In this document: one piece after another, positions 24,067-32,854 of the stretch
Layout: each line of letters starts with the position of its first letter
Position numbering within the stretch: position 1 is the first letter of the stretch
Assembly: GCF_000022025.1 (NCBI RefSeq)
Contig: NC_011886.1
Span: 3,141,209-3,205,208, forward strand
Origin: Pseudarthrobacter chlorophenolicus A6
GTDB taxonomy: Bacteria > Actinomycetota > Actinomycetes > Actinomycetales > Micrococcaceae
Length of the DNA stretch: 64,000 nt
Direction: 5' to 3'
The notes under the pieces: model-generated
Seen by the model: the letters and a program-made list of their open reading frames with translations, nothing else
What the model was told of the DNA's origin: nothing
Databases searched by the model: none
Program-made: the position numbers and the translations under genes

Positions 24067-26136
24067 TTAGCCGCGGAACACCTGGATGACCGCCGGACGG
24101 GGTGCGCGCACCTGGCCGGCTGCCGGCGTCGAACCTGCGGCTACGTAGTCCGGGAAGTAGGACCGCGGTGCCTCGAACGTGCCGTCTTCACCCGGGTGCT
24201 GGACCGAGACAAAGACGGAGCGTTCCTCGTCGTGGACGATGGGACCGCAGGTTTCGGCGTCCTGGGGTACGGCGAGGAACTGCTCAACCTTGCCGCGCTC
24301 GGCACCGTCCAGAGTGACCTTGAACAGGCCGTCGGCCCGGCCAATGCCGGAAGGGGCGCCGTCGGTGGAGATCCAGAGGTTGCCCACGGAGTCGAAGGCG
24401 AGGTTGTCCGGGCAGGAGATGGGTGAGACCTTGTCCGCGGGGAAGCCCGAGAAGTAGGTCACATCGCCCTGCGCCGGATCACCGCAGACCATCAGGAGGT
24501 TCCAGGTGAAGGTGGTGGAGGTCTGGTCCCCGGTTTCGGTGATTTCCACGATGTGCCCGTCGCGGTTCTGGTTGCGCGGGTTGACCTCGGTGGCGGCCTC
24601 GTTCGTGCCGGTGCCGCGGTTGGAGTTGTTGGTGCAGGCCACATACACCTTGCCGGTGTGCAGGCTGGGCTCCACGTCCTCGCAGCGGTCCATCTTGGTG
24701 GGGCCAACCTTGTCCGCGGCCAGGCGGGTGTAGACCAGGACTTCCTCCACGGACATGCCGGCAACGGCGGACTTGCCGTCCACCACCAGGGGCAGCCATT
24801 CGCCGATGCCGTCAAACGAGCCGTCCGAGGGTACAGCGCCGGTACCGGTGATCTCGGCGGCGGGCGAGTTGCCGGTGAACTTGGCGACGTAGAGGTTGCC
24901 GGCGGACAGCAGCGTCATGTTGTGCTTGCGGTCCCCTTCGCGGTACTTGTCCTTGGAGACGAACTTGTAGAGGTAGTCGAAACGCTCGTCATCGCCCGAG
25001 TAGGCCACCACATGGCCGGACTTGGCCACAATAACGTTGGCGCCCTCGTGTTTGAAGCGGCCCAGCGAAGAGTGCTTCTTCGGCGTGGACGTGGGGTCGA
25101 AGGGATCCACTTCCACAATCCAGCCGAAGCGGTTGGACTCGTTGGCGTAACCGGCGTTGCGGGTGTCGAAGCGGGGATCGTCGAGTTCCCACTGGCGGGC
25201 CGTGGCCTTGGAGGTCAGGCCGTAGCGCTTGTCCGCGGCGGAGGTGCCCGGTGCCGCGAAGTAGCCGTTGAAGTTCTCCTCGCCGGAGAGGATGGTGCCC
25301 CACGGGGTGGTGCCGCCGGCGCAGTTGCCCAGCGTTCCCTTGATGGCGCGGCCGCTGGGGTCCGCCACGGTCTTGACGAGGGCGGACCCGGCTACGGGGC
25401 CGGTGAGTTCGTAGACGGTGCTGTTCAGGTAGCGCCGGTTCAGGTCTGCTCCCTGGACGTAGGACCACGGCTTGTTCTTGTTCTTGCGCTCAAGTTCCAC
25501 CACGGAAAGGCCATGCGCGGCTGCTCCCACAGCGCGCACCTGCTCCGCCGGCATCGAGGCCGGGAACATGATGTTCTCGTTGGTGTATTCGTGGTTGGAG
25601 AACAGGACGGCACGGTTGCCCTTGCTGCCCGGGACCTCGATGATGTCGGTGTAGTCGTTGTTGTAGCCGAACTGCTTTTCCTGGGCGGCAGCGGTCTGGT
25701 TGTTCAGGTCGAACGCGGGAGCGTCCTTGAAGATGGGGTCACCCCAACGGATTACCGGCTGCCAGGTGAATCCGTCCGGCACGGTGACGGCGTCAACGGC
25801 GGCGTCCACTGAAGGGATGGCGGTGAACTTGAGCTTCGACTTGCCAAAGCCCTCCTTCGCGGCCTTGGACAGCCCGGCCGCGTTGGCGGTTTCGGGCGAG
25901 GTGACCGCACTGCCCAGTGCGACGGCGAGGGCACCGGCAGCGCCAAGGCCCAGGGCTGCGCGGCGGGACATGGTGGCGGAGGCGATGTCGCGGAAGTAGC
26001 TGTTGGAGCTGGTGTTGCAGACGTCGCCTGCGCAGGCGTTGTCGCACTTGAGGGCGCAGGTAACAGCGCTGCGCTTGCCCTTGGTGTGGCCGAGCATGGG
26101 CAGGAGCGTGAATTTGCGGGTGGGCGTTGCAGACAT
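24067..26136 (-). CDS. phoX: PhoX-type Tat-exported alkaline phosphatase
   Basis: 689-aa PhoX/DUF839 protein, a calcium/iron-dependent phosphatase releasing phosphate from organophosphates outside the membrane. Diagnostic stretches include LLPMLGHTKGKRSAVTCALKC near the N-terminus, GNCAGGTTPWGTILSGEENFNGYF and CPDNLAFDSVGNLWIS. A twin-arginine motif (SRRAALGLGAAGALAVALG) sits at residues ~57-75, unusually far in, as in other PhoX proteins. ATG 26136 (GGAAGG seven bases upstream) is preferred to ATG 26187. It is placed between menD and menC but has no metabolic link to them. AAGTGAGCG-type repeats flank both sides. Confidence 0.92.
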   Translation of the reverse strand: MSATPTRKFTLLPMLGHTKGKRSAVTCALKCDNACAGDVCNTSSNSYFRDIASATMSRRAALGLGAAGALAVALGSAVTSPETANAAGLSKAAKEGFGKSKLKFTAIPSVDAAVDAVTVPDGFTWQPVIRWGDPIFKDAPAFDLNNQTAAAQEKQFGYNNDYTDIIEVPGSKGNRAVLFSNHEYTNENIMFPASMPAEQVRAVGAAAHGLSVVELERKNKNKPWSYVQGADLNRRYLNSTVYELTGPVAGSALVKTVADPSGRAIKGTLGNCAGGTTPWGTILSGEENFNGYFAAPGTSAADKRYGLTSKATARQWELDDPRFDTRNAGYANESNRFGWIVEVDPFDPTSTPKKHSSLGRFKHEGANVIVAKSGHVVAYSGDDERFDYLYKFVSKDKYREGDRKHNMTLLSAGNLYVAKFTGNSPAAEITGTGAVPSDGSFDGIGEWLPLVVDGKSAVAGMSVEEVLVYTRLAADKVGPTKMDRCEDVEPSLHTGKVYVACTNNSNRGTGTNEAATEVNPRNQNRDGHIVEITETGDQTSTTFTWNLLMVCGDPAQGDVTYFSGFPADKVSPISCPDNLAFDSVGNLWISTDGAPSGIGRADGLFKVTLDGAERGKVEQFLAVPQDAETCGPIVHDEERSVFVSVQHPGEDGTFEAPRSYFPDYVAAGSTPAAGQVRAPRPAVIQVFRG

Positions 26137-26277
26137 GAAGGTGCCTTCCGAATGTTCCTCTGGGGTCGGTGACACACTGTCAGCCATGTCCTACGCGGCG
26201 GCATCGAAGAGGTAAAGGGCAGGTTAACCGCCCATGACCTGCAGAAACGTCAGGGGCATGCACACGCGTTTAAAACA

Positions 26278-26334
26278 GAGCCACCGCAAGTGAGCGCGCG
26301 TCACAGCCAGAGCCGCCACAAGTGAGCGCGCGTC
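26278..26334. repeat. Two direct copies of CCACAAGTGAGCGCGCGTC
   Basis: Direct copies at 26278-26302 and 26310-26334, 32 nt apart, start to start. The second reaches the complement of the menC stop codon. Related to the cluster on the other side of phoX. Confidence 0.8.
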
Positions 26335-27335
26335 TACCCGGCCAGGAGGGCGTGGACCCGGCGGAGCCGTGCCAGCCACCAGTCCCGGCGTTCGGGCGCT
26401 GCCGCGTACTGCTCCAGCAGCCCCGGATCGGCGGCGGCATCGCGAAGGGTGATGGCGCCGTCGTCGGCCGTCAACGGATCCAGGGTGATGTCGGATTCGA
26501 ACAGGGACACCGTGCCCAGCCCGCAGGCGTACGGCAATTCAGGGAGGGCTGCGGCCAGGGCCAGCCCGGCGCGGATCCCCACGGAGGTGTCCAGCGCGGA
26601 GCTGACGACGGCGGGCAGCCCGGCCTGCGCCACGATGTCCAGTGCACGCCGCACTCCCCCGAGCGGCGCCACCTTGACCACGATCAGGTCCGCCGCACCG
26701 GCCCGTGCCACTTTCAGGGGATCGTCCTCCTTGCGGACGCTTTCGTCCGCGGCCACCGGCACCGGCGTTCCCGCGGCCCGCAGGCGCGAACGCACTTCGG
26801 CCAGGCCCTCGATGTCCGGGACGGGCTGCTCCGCGTATTCGAGGCCGACGGCGGACAGCCGGGTCAGTGCCTTGACCGCGGCGGGCACGTCCCACCCGCC
26901 GTTGGCGTCCACCCGGATCGCGGCACCGGGGAGTTCCGCGCGGACCGCCTCCACCCGGGCGGCGTCGTCAGCCAGGGTCTGGCCACGCTCCGCCACCTTG
27001 ACCTTGACGGCATCCACCCTGCCGAAACGAGCCAGGACCTCAGGGACCCGGGACGCTTCCACGGCAGGCACCGTGGCGTTGACGGGTATCGCCGTGCGCA
27101 GCGGCCGGGGAAACCCCTGCCAGGCGGCCTCGATGGCGGCGGCCAGCCACCGGGAAGCCTCGGCACCGCCGTACTCCGGGAACGGGCAGAATTCACCCCA
27201 CCCGGCCGGGCCCTGGATCAGCAGCGATTCCCGTTCCATGATCCCGCGGAACTTCACCCGCATGGGCAGGCTGACAACATGCGCCCCTGCCAGCAGCTCG
27301 TCCAACGGGGGGATCTGTGCGTCGCGGGCAAGCAT
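26334..27335 (-). CDS. menC: o-Succinylbenzoate synthase
   Basis: 333-aa enolase-superfamily enzyme dehydrating SHCHC to o-succinylbenzoate in menaquinone synthesis. The catalytic Lys pair is in DAVKVKVAE, metal ligands follow in IRVDANGGWD, LEYAEQPV and VAADESVRK, and the second Lys is in LIVVKVAPLGG. The length is typical of the actinobacterial clade. It stands alone, co-directional with phoX and menD downstream; no menB, menE or menA is seen in the window. Confidence 0.93.
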   Translation of the reverse strand: MLARDAQIPPLDELLAGAHVVSLPMRVKFRGIMERESLLIQGPAGWGEFCPFPEYGGAEASRWLAAAIEAAWQGFPRPLRTAIPVNATVPAVEASRVPEVLARFGRVDAVKVKVAERGQTLADDAARVEAVRAELPGAAIRVDANGGWDVPAAVKALTRLSAVGLEYAEQPVPDIEGLAEVRSRLRAAGTPVPVAADESVRKEDDPLKVARAGAADLIVVKVAPLGGVRRALDIVAQAGLPAVVSSALDTSVGIRAGLALAAALPELPYACGLGTVSLFESDITLDPLTADDGAITLRDAAADPGLLEQYAAAPERRDWWLARLRRVHALLAG

Positions 27336-27398
27336 GGATTCACTGTACCGGCGAGCCGCGGGGCCACGGCGGCAGCAGCGTGCGTACGTGGATAAGTC

Positions 27399-28415
27399 CT
27401 AGATCCACTTGTTGTGCTTGAAGGTGATGTACAGCCCCAAACCCATGGCGAGCATCAGGCCGATGGCATAGGGGTAGCCGTAGGTCCAGGTCAGCTCCGG
27501 CATGGCGGTGAAATTCATGCCGTAGATGGAGGCCACGAGGGTGGGGGCGAACAGGATGGCGGCCCAGGACGAGATGCGCTTGACCTGTTCGTTCTGCTCA
27601 AAACTGGATTCGGTCATCCGCTGCATCTCCTCATTCTGCCGCTGCGCCACCAGCGCCGCGTTGACCGCGAGCGCGTTCTGGAGCAGTGCCCGGAAGGACG
27701 CCACGCGTTCGTTGAGCCTCAGGACGTGGTCCAGCACATCGCGGAGGTGGTCCTGGAGGCCGGCATCAGCGGGGCGTTCCGGGGTTCCGGCCATGAGCGC
27801 CTGCAGGATCCCGGCCAGCGGGCTGGTGGCGCGCTGGAACGTGATGACCTGGCGGGAGAGTTCGTAGATGCGCCGGGAGACCTCGGGGTCGGCGCCGAAG
27901 AGATCGTCCTCGATTTCGTCGATGTCGTTCTCCAGGCCGGCGGCCACGGGCTCGTACTCGTCCACCACCTGATCCAGGATCCCGTACAGCACAGCCTCGG
28001 GGCCCAGTGCCAGGAACTCCGGCATCGACTCCATGCGCCGCCGGACCTTGGCCAGGTCCGGTGATTCTGCGTGCCGGACGGTCACCACGTACTCGTCTCC
28101 CGCAAACACGTGGATCTCGCCGAAGTCCACCTTTTCCACGTCGTCGCGGTACCGGGCCGGCCGCAGCACCAGGAACAGGCATTCGCCGTAGTGTTCCACT
28201 TTGGCCCGCTGGTGGCCTGCCAGGGCGTCCTCGACGGCGAGCGGGTTCAGGTCGAATTCCTCGCCCACCGACTGCAGCTCCTCGGCGTCCGGGCGGTAGA
28301 GGCCGATCCAGGCCATTCCTTCGCGTTGCCGCAGCGCAAAGTACGTTTCGTCCAGGCTTTCGGGGTCCGCTGTCCGCATCCCGTTCACGTAGACCGCGTT
28401 GTCGATGATCGTCAC
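27399..28415 (-). CDS. corA: CorA-like magnesium/cobalt transport protein
   Basis: 338-aa CorA channel. The cytoplasmic N-terminal funnel is followed by two C-terminal membrane helices with the signature YGMNF between them and the short basic end KHNKWI. GTG 28415 is preferred because AGGAGGCGAAGCC precedes it; the longer frame to 28559 crosses the ArsR operator region. It is divergent from the arsR-like gene. Typical role is Mg2+ (or Co2+) uptake through a pentamer. Confidence 0.92.
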   Translation of the reverse strand: MTIIDNAVYVNGMRTADPESLDETYFALRQREGMAWIGLYRPDAEELQSVGEEFDLNPLAVEDALAGHQRAKVEHYGECLFLVLRPARYRDDVEKVDFGEIHVFAGDEYVVTVRHAESPDLAKVRRRMESMPEFLALGPEAVLYGILDQVVDEYEPVAAGLENDIDEIEDDLFGADPEVSRRIYELSRQVITFQRATSPLAGILQALMAGTPERPADAGLQDHLRDVLDHVLRLNERVASFRALLQNALAVNAALVAQRQNEEMQRMTESSFEQNEQVKRISSWAAILFAPTLVASIYGMNFTAMPELTWTYGYPYAIGLMLAMGLGLYITFKHNKWI

Positions 28416-28508
28416 GGCTTCGCCTCCTTCAGGAGCCACCGCGGGGCCCGCGCCGGACCCCTTGCACGAAGGGTAGACCCTGGAAACCTGCAGGCCAACA
28501 GCCCCTTC

Positions 28509-28528
28509 TATCCATATCAATATGGGTA
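28509..28528. promoter_or_regulatory. Palindromic operator upstream of ArsR gene
   Basis: TATCCATATCAATATGGGTA: 9-bp arms matching at 8 positions around a CA centre, 12 nt before the ArsR start codon. Likely the autoregulatory site. Confidence 0.6.
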
Positions 28529-28540
28529 CACGATGAGGCC

Positions 28541-28882
28541 ATGGCACGGGCAGCGACAACCGCAGATGCGTTCAACGCCGTGGCCGAGCCCCGCCGTCGG
28601 GAAATCCTGGACGTCCTGGCCGGCGGCGAGCGGACCGTCAGCGAACTGGTGGAGCTGCTGGACCTGGCGCAGCCGCACGTTTCCCGCCATCTGCGGGTGT
28701 TGCGGGAGGTTGGTGCCGTGAAAGTCCGCGACGCCGGCCGGCAACGGGTCTACCGGCTCCAGCCACAGGCGCTGAAGCCCATCCACGACCTGGTGTCCGG
28801 CTACGCGGACCTCTGGGCGGGGCGCTTCGACTCCCTCGACGAAGTGCTGGATGACCTCCGGAATCAGGAAAACGGACACTAA
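28541..28882 (+). CDS. ArsR-family winged-helix repressor
   Basis: 113-aa ArsR-type regulator with recognition helix region LVELLDLAQPHVSRHLRVLREVGAVKVR and wing GRQRVYRLQP. No metal-binding ELCVCDL motif is present, so it belongs to the non-metal group usually paired with AHSA1 proteins, as here (gene 11 nt downstream). A palindrome 12 nt upstream of the start is the probable binding site, suggesting autoregulation. ATG 28541 is taken. Confidence 0.88.
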   Translation: MARAATTADAFNAVAEPRRREILDVLAGGERTVSELVELLDLAQPHVSRHLRVLREVGAVKVRDAGRQRVYRLQPQALKPIHDLVSGYADLWAGRFDSLDEVLDDLRNQENGH

Positions 28883-28893
28883 GGAGCAGCACA

Positions 28894-29403
28894 ATGGCAC
28901 AGGCAGGCGGCAGGACCATGGACGTGACCTTCCCCAGCGACGAGGAAATCCTCATCACCCGGACGGTGGACGCCCCGCCGCACCTCGTCTTCAAGGCCTG
29001 GACCACGCCTGAGCTCGTCCGGCGCTGGTGGCCGGGGCGCCGCGGGGAGATGACAGTGGCGGAGATGGACTTCCGGGTGGGCGGGAGGTGGCGGTTCGTC
29101 ATGCTGGCGCACGGCGAAGCGGAGGTGGCCTTTCACGGCACCTACCGCGAGATCGTGCCGGACGCGCGGATTGTGCACACGGAAGTGATGGAGTTCCCGG
29201 GGGCGGCACAGGACAGCGAAGAAGGCGCAGTGGTCAACACTGTCACCTTTGAAGCGGCCGACGGCGGCGCCGCCACCACGGTCAGTATCCGCACCGACGC
29301 GGGCAGCAAGGAAGTCCGGGACATGATTGCGCAGTCCGGCATGGAAGGCGGCGTCCGCGAACAGTTCGAGATCATCGGGGACATCGTGGCTTCCCTTGCC
29401 TGA
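28894..29403 (+). CDS. AHSA1/SRPBCC-domain protein
   Basis: 169-aa SRPBCC protein with the activator-of-Hsp90 type opening ITRTVDAPPHLVFKAWTTPELVRRWWPG and FRVGGRWRFVM, ending in the helix GGVREQFEIIGDIVASL. ArsR-AHSA1 pairs are very common in Actinobacteria; the AHSA1 partner is thought to bind a small ligand, but no function is established. A start at the second ATG (MDVTFPS) is also possible. Confidence 0.88.
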   Translation: MAQAGGRTMDVTFPSDEEILITRTVDAPPHLVFKAWTTPELVRRWWPGRRGEMTVAEMDFRVGGRWRFVMLAHGEAEVAFHGTYREIVPDARIVHTEVMEFPGAAQDSEEGAVVNTVTFEAADGGAATTVSIRTDAGSKEVRDMIAQSGMEGGVREQFEIIGDIVASLA

Positions 29404-29416
29404 CCAAACCAATACA

Positions 29417-29433
29417 TTGGGTCAATGACCCAA
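29417..29433. promoter_or_regulatory. 17-bp palindrome overlapping MFS start codon
   Basis: TTGGGTCAATGACCCAA: perfect 8-bp arms around a single A, with the MFS ATG (29425-29427) at the centre. No ribosome-binding site is visible upstream. Confidence 0.5.
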
Positions 29434-30594
29434 ACCGCGCCGGCCACCCGCACGGCAACGGCCCCGCTGTACGCCGCCGGGTTCGTGACGGCCTTCGGTG
29501 CCCACAGCATCGCCGCCGGCCTGGGTGCTCAGAGTGGCAACATCGGCCTGACGCTGCTGAACCTCGGCATCCTGCTGGCCCTGTACGACGTAGCTGAGGT
29601 CTTCCTCAAACCCGTCTTCGGCGCCCTCAGCGACCGGGTGGGGCCTAAACCGGTCATCGTGGGCGGGCTCCTGGCCTTTGCCGCCCTGTCGCTCATCGGG
29701 CTGTGGGCAGCGGACCCGCTCATGCTCGCCTTGGCCCGGCTGGGACAGGGTGCCGCCGCGTCAGCCTTCTCGCCGGCGTCGTCCGCCATGGTGGCCAGGC
29801 TCGCCCGCGGCGGAAAGGCGGGCGCCTACTTTGGCCGCTACGGATCCTGGAAGAGCCTCGGGTACATCATCGGCCCGCTGCTGGGGGCCGGGCTGATCCT
29901 GGCGGGCGGCTTCGCCCTGCTGTTCGGAGCCCTGGCCGTGCTGGCAGCGGCAACAGCCGTGTGGGTGCTGGCGGCAGTACCGCACCTTGAGCCGCTCCCC
30001 CGCCAGCGCTACACGGTCATGGACCTGGCCCGGCAGGTGGGTGAGCGCAGGTTCTGGGTACCCACGCTGGTCCTTGCCGCCTCCACCGGTGCGCTCGGGG
30101 CGGCCGTCGGCTTCCTTCCCGCACTGGCTACCCGCCACGGCATGGACGCCTTCGCCGGCACCGCCGCCGTCAGCGTCCTGGCGCTCGGCTCGGTGCTGAC
30201 CCAGCCGTGGATGGGCAGGCTGCGGGACCAGGGCCGGGTCACGGACAACAGGGGCACGACGGCGGGCCTCCTCCTGATTGCCGCCGGCGTCGCACTGCTG
30301 GCGGCCGCCCCCGCCGCTGTCACCATCTTCGTTGCGGCGGCAGCGATCGGAGTGGGGATCGGAGCCGCCACTCCCCTGGGCTTCGCGCACCTGGCGGACA
30401 GCACACCGCCGGAACGGATGGGCCGCACCATGGGATCGGCCGAGCTCGGCAGGGAACTCGGCGACGCCGGCGGCCCGCTCCTGGTGGGTGGCGTGGCTAC
30501 GCTTACGGCCCTGCCGTTCGGGCTGGGCGCCCTTGCGCTCGTGGTGGCAGCGGCCAGCATTCCCCGGCTGCCACGAACCAGCCCGCCCGCCTAG
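29425..30594 (+). CDS. MFS transporter (drug-efflux type)
   Basis: 389-aa major facilitator with 12 hydrophobic segments. The loop 2-3 motif is FGALSDRVGPKPVI, and ARLGQGAAASAFSPASSAMVARL resembles the proton/drug antiporter motif C region. It lies 21 nt after the AHSA1 gene and may be part of that ArsR-controlled unit. No substrate can be assigned. Confidence 0.82.
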   Translation: MTQTAPATRTATAPLYAAGFVTAFGAHSIAAGLGAQSGNIGLTLLNLGILLALYDVAEVFLKPVFGALSDRVGPKPVIVGGLLAFAALSLIGLWAADPLMLALARLGQGAAASAFSPASSAMVARLARGGKAGAYFGRYGSWKSLGYIIGPLLGAGLILAGGFALLFGALAVLAAATAVWVLAAVPHLEPLPRQRYTVMDLARQVGERRFWVPTLVLAASTGALGAAVGFLPALATRHGMDAFAGTAAVSVLALGSVLTQPWMGRLRDQGRVTDNRGTTAGLLLIAAGVALLAAAPAAVTIFVAAAAIGVGIGAATPLGFAHLADSTPPERMGRTMGSAELGRELGDAGGPLLVGGVATLTALPFGLGALALVVAAASIPRLPRTSPPA

Positions 30595-30644
30595 CGAACA
30601 CCGACGGTAGCCACAGCAGACGCGGAGAGGCTTCCCAGCTTTTT

Positions 30645-31553
30645 ATGACACCCTTAACGGCGATGACTTCCTCACGGCAAACGCACCCCAGGACGCCTGC
30701 CCGGCCCGCACCGGGATCGGGTTTCCTGTTCGTGCTGGCCACCCTGGCCTGCGTTGCCGGTCTTGTGGCCACGTACTACTACTTCGTGCAGACCACCACA
30801 GGCCAGTTCATCGACGAGTCGGCCCTGGTGGAAGCGGTGGACGTCCACGGCCCCGCCGGCAAGGCGACCACCCGGTTCCTGGACCTGCTGCCCACCATCT
30901 CCCTGGTGATGGCCGCCGTCGTGGTCCTGTTCGTCACCATAATCCGGAAGCACTGGACCGAGGCCGGGATCGCCGTGGCGGCCTGCATCGGCGCGAACGT
31001 GGCCACGCAGGTGCTCAAGGACCTGCTCCCCGCCCGGCCGGACAAGGGCGTGGTGACCCTGGAACTGAACTCGCTGCCGTCCGGGCACACCACCCTGGCG
31101 GCATCCGCTGCGGCGGCCGTGTTCCTGATGGCCTCGCCGCGCTGGCGGCCCATGGCCGGGTTCGTGGGCGGCACGTTCGCCATCGCCTCCGGAGTGTCCA
31201 CCTTGATCAACCAGTGGCACCGCCCGGCGGATGTTGTGGCCGCGTTCCTGCTGGTGGGAGCGTTTATGATTCCGGCCGGCTGGCTGATCCTGCGGCGCGG
31301 AACGTGGATTGCCTGGGAGGGCTTCAACCGGCACATCGGTTCGGCCAGGATCTGGCTGGTCCTTCCCGTGCTGATTGGCCTGGCCTCGGCGATGGTGGCA
31401 GCCTATTCGCTGGTCCGGATTGCGCCGAGCCCGTGGCAGGAGACCAGTACCACCAACTACTTCTGGGCCGGAATCTCACTGATTGTGATTGCCGGCTACC
31501 TGGCCACTGTGGCCACCACGTCATTGTTCGCGTTCGCTGCGCGGCGCCGCTGA
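30645..31553 (+). CDS. PAP2-family membrane phosphatase
   Basis: 302-aa type 2 phosphatidic-acid-phosphatase-like membrane protein. The tripartite site is visible: K125-x5-R131P (KDLLPARP), P145-S-G-H148 and a later H192-x3-D196 (INQWHRPAD), with six membrane helices. It probably dephosphorylates a lipid phosphate such as undecaprenyl diphosphate or phosphatidate. The longer frame from 30207 lies over the MFS gene and is rejected; ATG 30645 or 30663 are both possible and neither has a good ribosome-binding site. Confidence 0.85.
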   Translation: MTPLTAMTSSRQTHPRTPARPAPGSGFLFVLATLACVAGLVATYYYFVQTTTGQFIDESALVEAVDVHGPAGKATTRFLDLLPTISLVMAAVVVLFVTIIRKHWTEAGIAVAACIGANVATQVLKDLLPARPDKGVVTLELNSLPSGHTTLAASAAAAVFLMASPRWRPMAGFVGGTFAIASGVSTLINQWHRPADVVAAFLLVGAFMIPAGWLILRRGTWIAWEGFNRHIGSARIWLVLPVLIGLASAMVAAYSLVRIAPSPWQETSTTNYFWAGISLIVIAGYLATVATTSLFAFAARRR

Positions 31554-31575
31554 CGCCAGCCCGCTGCGGCTTCCC

Positions 31576-31902
31576 CTACCCCTCGCCAAAGTCCGGCGGG
31601 ATGCCCAGGCCGGACTTCCCGCCGTCGGGCTCCTCGTCCATGGCCGCTGCAAGCTCAATCTGGTCGAGGTACCTCGCCGTGGGCCGCCCGGTGGCCACGG
31701 CCAGTTCCTCGAGGGACGCCAGGTGTTGCCGGGCAAGCTCAATGGCCACCCGTTCAAGGATGTCCGGGCCGTTCCTCATCACCAGGTCGCCCAGGAACAC
31801 CTGCATCCGCCCGGGAGGCTTTCCGCCGCTTTCGAGGTCCGCGGCCGCCAACCGGGTCAGGGCGGCCGCGGCAAGGGCAGGCTTGTCACTGAAAAGTTCC
31901 AC
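31576..31902 (-). CDS. Hypothetical small protein
   Basis: 108-aa soluble, mostly helical protein with no recognised domain; ELARQHLASLEELAVATGRPTARYLDQIELA suggests a helical bundle. GTG 31902 is chosen because AGGGAGGGG precedes it at good spacing; GTG 31908 is two codons upstream. It lies convergent to the PAP2 gene with 22 nt between stops. Function unknown. Confidence 0.6.
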   Translation of the reverse strand: MELFSDKPALAAAALTRLAAADLESGGKPPGRMQVFLGDLVMRNGPDILERVAIELARQHLASLEELAVATGRPTARYLDQIELAAAMDEEPDGGKSGLGIPPDFGEG

Positions 31903-32368
31903 CGGCACCCCTCCCTTCCGCGATCAGGGGGAAACCACGGACCCGTCGCTCCCAAAATATCCCGGCCCCGGCAGGACGGTAGGGCCTTCCTGCCCTTGGT
32001 GGAACGCTTTTGGGCGCGGAGTGGTTCAAATCATGACGCGATTTTGAGTGTTCCTTGCGCCAGATCCAGCCGTACCTTGATCCGCCTACCGGATAGTAGC
32101 TTCTACCGGGTCGCTGGGACCCGGTATTGCGGCTCCTGCTGGAGACGCTCCAAATTCTCCTGGCGGCGTCTTGAAGTGGGCGCCGCCAGGAACCCACTTC
32201 CCAGTCTTCTGGAATTCACAGCCGTCTTGAACCGTTCCCGCCAGGGCAGCGGTTCTTTGCTTTTAACGGCCCTTAAACCAAAACCAGCTCGGCAGAAGCT
32301 GGCGCCGCCCTCGGGGGGGGGTGGTGGCGGCGCCTGCTTCCGCCGAGCTGGCGAAGGCTTCCCACACG
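31903..32368. other. 466-nt gene-free region with serial hairpins
   Basis: No credible gene. It holds a 9-bp hairpin (TACCGGGTC / GACCCGGTA, 32104-32126), an 11-bp hairpin at 32158-32191 that overlaps an alternative 8-bp hairpin at 32173-32200, and a 24-bp near-perfect hairpin at 32286-32349. All lie downstream of the SipW cassette. Confidence 0.7.
32286..32349 (-). terminator. 24-bp hairpin closing the SipW cassette
   Basis: Arms 32286-32309 and 32326-32349 pair over 24 bp with two mismatches around a G-rich 16-nt loop, 20 nt after the last cassette gene. Confidence 0.75.
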
Positions 32369-32854
32369 CTAGGTGGTGGCCGAGATGCAGATGACCTTGT
32401 CGCTGTTGTTGCCCTGCTCCAGACCGACAACAGCGGTGGCCGCGACCTGTGTCTGGTCGGCGTAGGTGGCCACCACACGAATGGTGAGCTGCGACGTGGA
32501 GCGGTTGGCGGCAATGATTTGCGATCCGATGGTCAGGGTGACGGTGCTGGTGTTTCCGAGCACCACAGATTCGGTGTAGGACGGGCCGTAGGTCCCATTG
32601 GCCAGCCGTGCCGAATACGTCAGCGAGGCGGGTTTGCTGGTTCCCGCGGCGGACAGTGTGGCGACTTTTTGGGGGTTGTCGTTGGCGCAGGTGAATCCGG
32701 TGAAGGCCTGCAGCGGCCAGGCGACAGTCATGGTGGCGGTGGCGCTTTGCTGCCACAGGGCCGACGCCGCAGTTCCACCGAGCCCCAGCATGACGGTGAG
32801 AACGAAGGCTCCGACGGCAACGGCGGCTCCTGGCAGGTTCCGGAACGTACGCAT
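32369..32854 (-). CDS. SipW-dependent secreted protein, third substrate
   Basis: 161-aa exported protein. A hydrophobic segment is followed by TAASALWQQSATA, matching the alternate-type signal-peptide cleavage pattern of the other two substrates (aLW...(S/T)ATA). The mature part is beta-rich with Thr/Ser/Ala repeats and one Cys pair (FTCAND ... VICIS). The ATG follows the sipW stop directly (TAAATG). It is probably a surface or fibre-associated protein processed by the adjacent peptidase. Last gene of the cassette. Confidence 0.75.
   Translation of the reverse strand: MRTFRNLPGAAVAVGAFVLTVMLGLGGTAASALWQQSATATMTVAWPLQAFTGFTCANDNPQKVATLSAAGTSKPASLTYSARLANGTYGPSYTESVVLGNTSTVTLTIGSQIIAANRSTSQLTIRVVATYADQTQVAATAVVGLEQGNNSDKVICISATT

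Noticed and set aside
26322..27395. Plus-strand frame over menC
   Set aside because: Antisense to MenC with intact catalytic Lys/Asp/Glu residues.
30207..30644. N-terminal extension of the PAP2 gene back to 30207
   Set aside because: The extension overlaps the MFS gene in another frame and reads as Gly/Arg/Pro-rich noise. The membrane protein starts near 30645.
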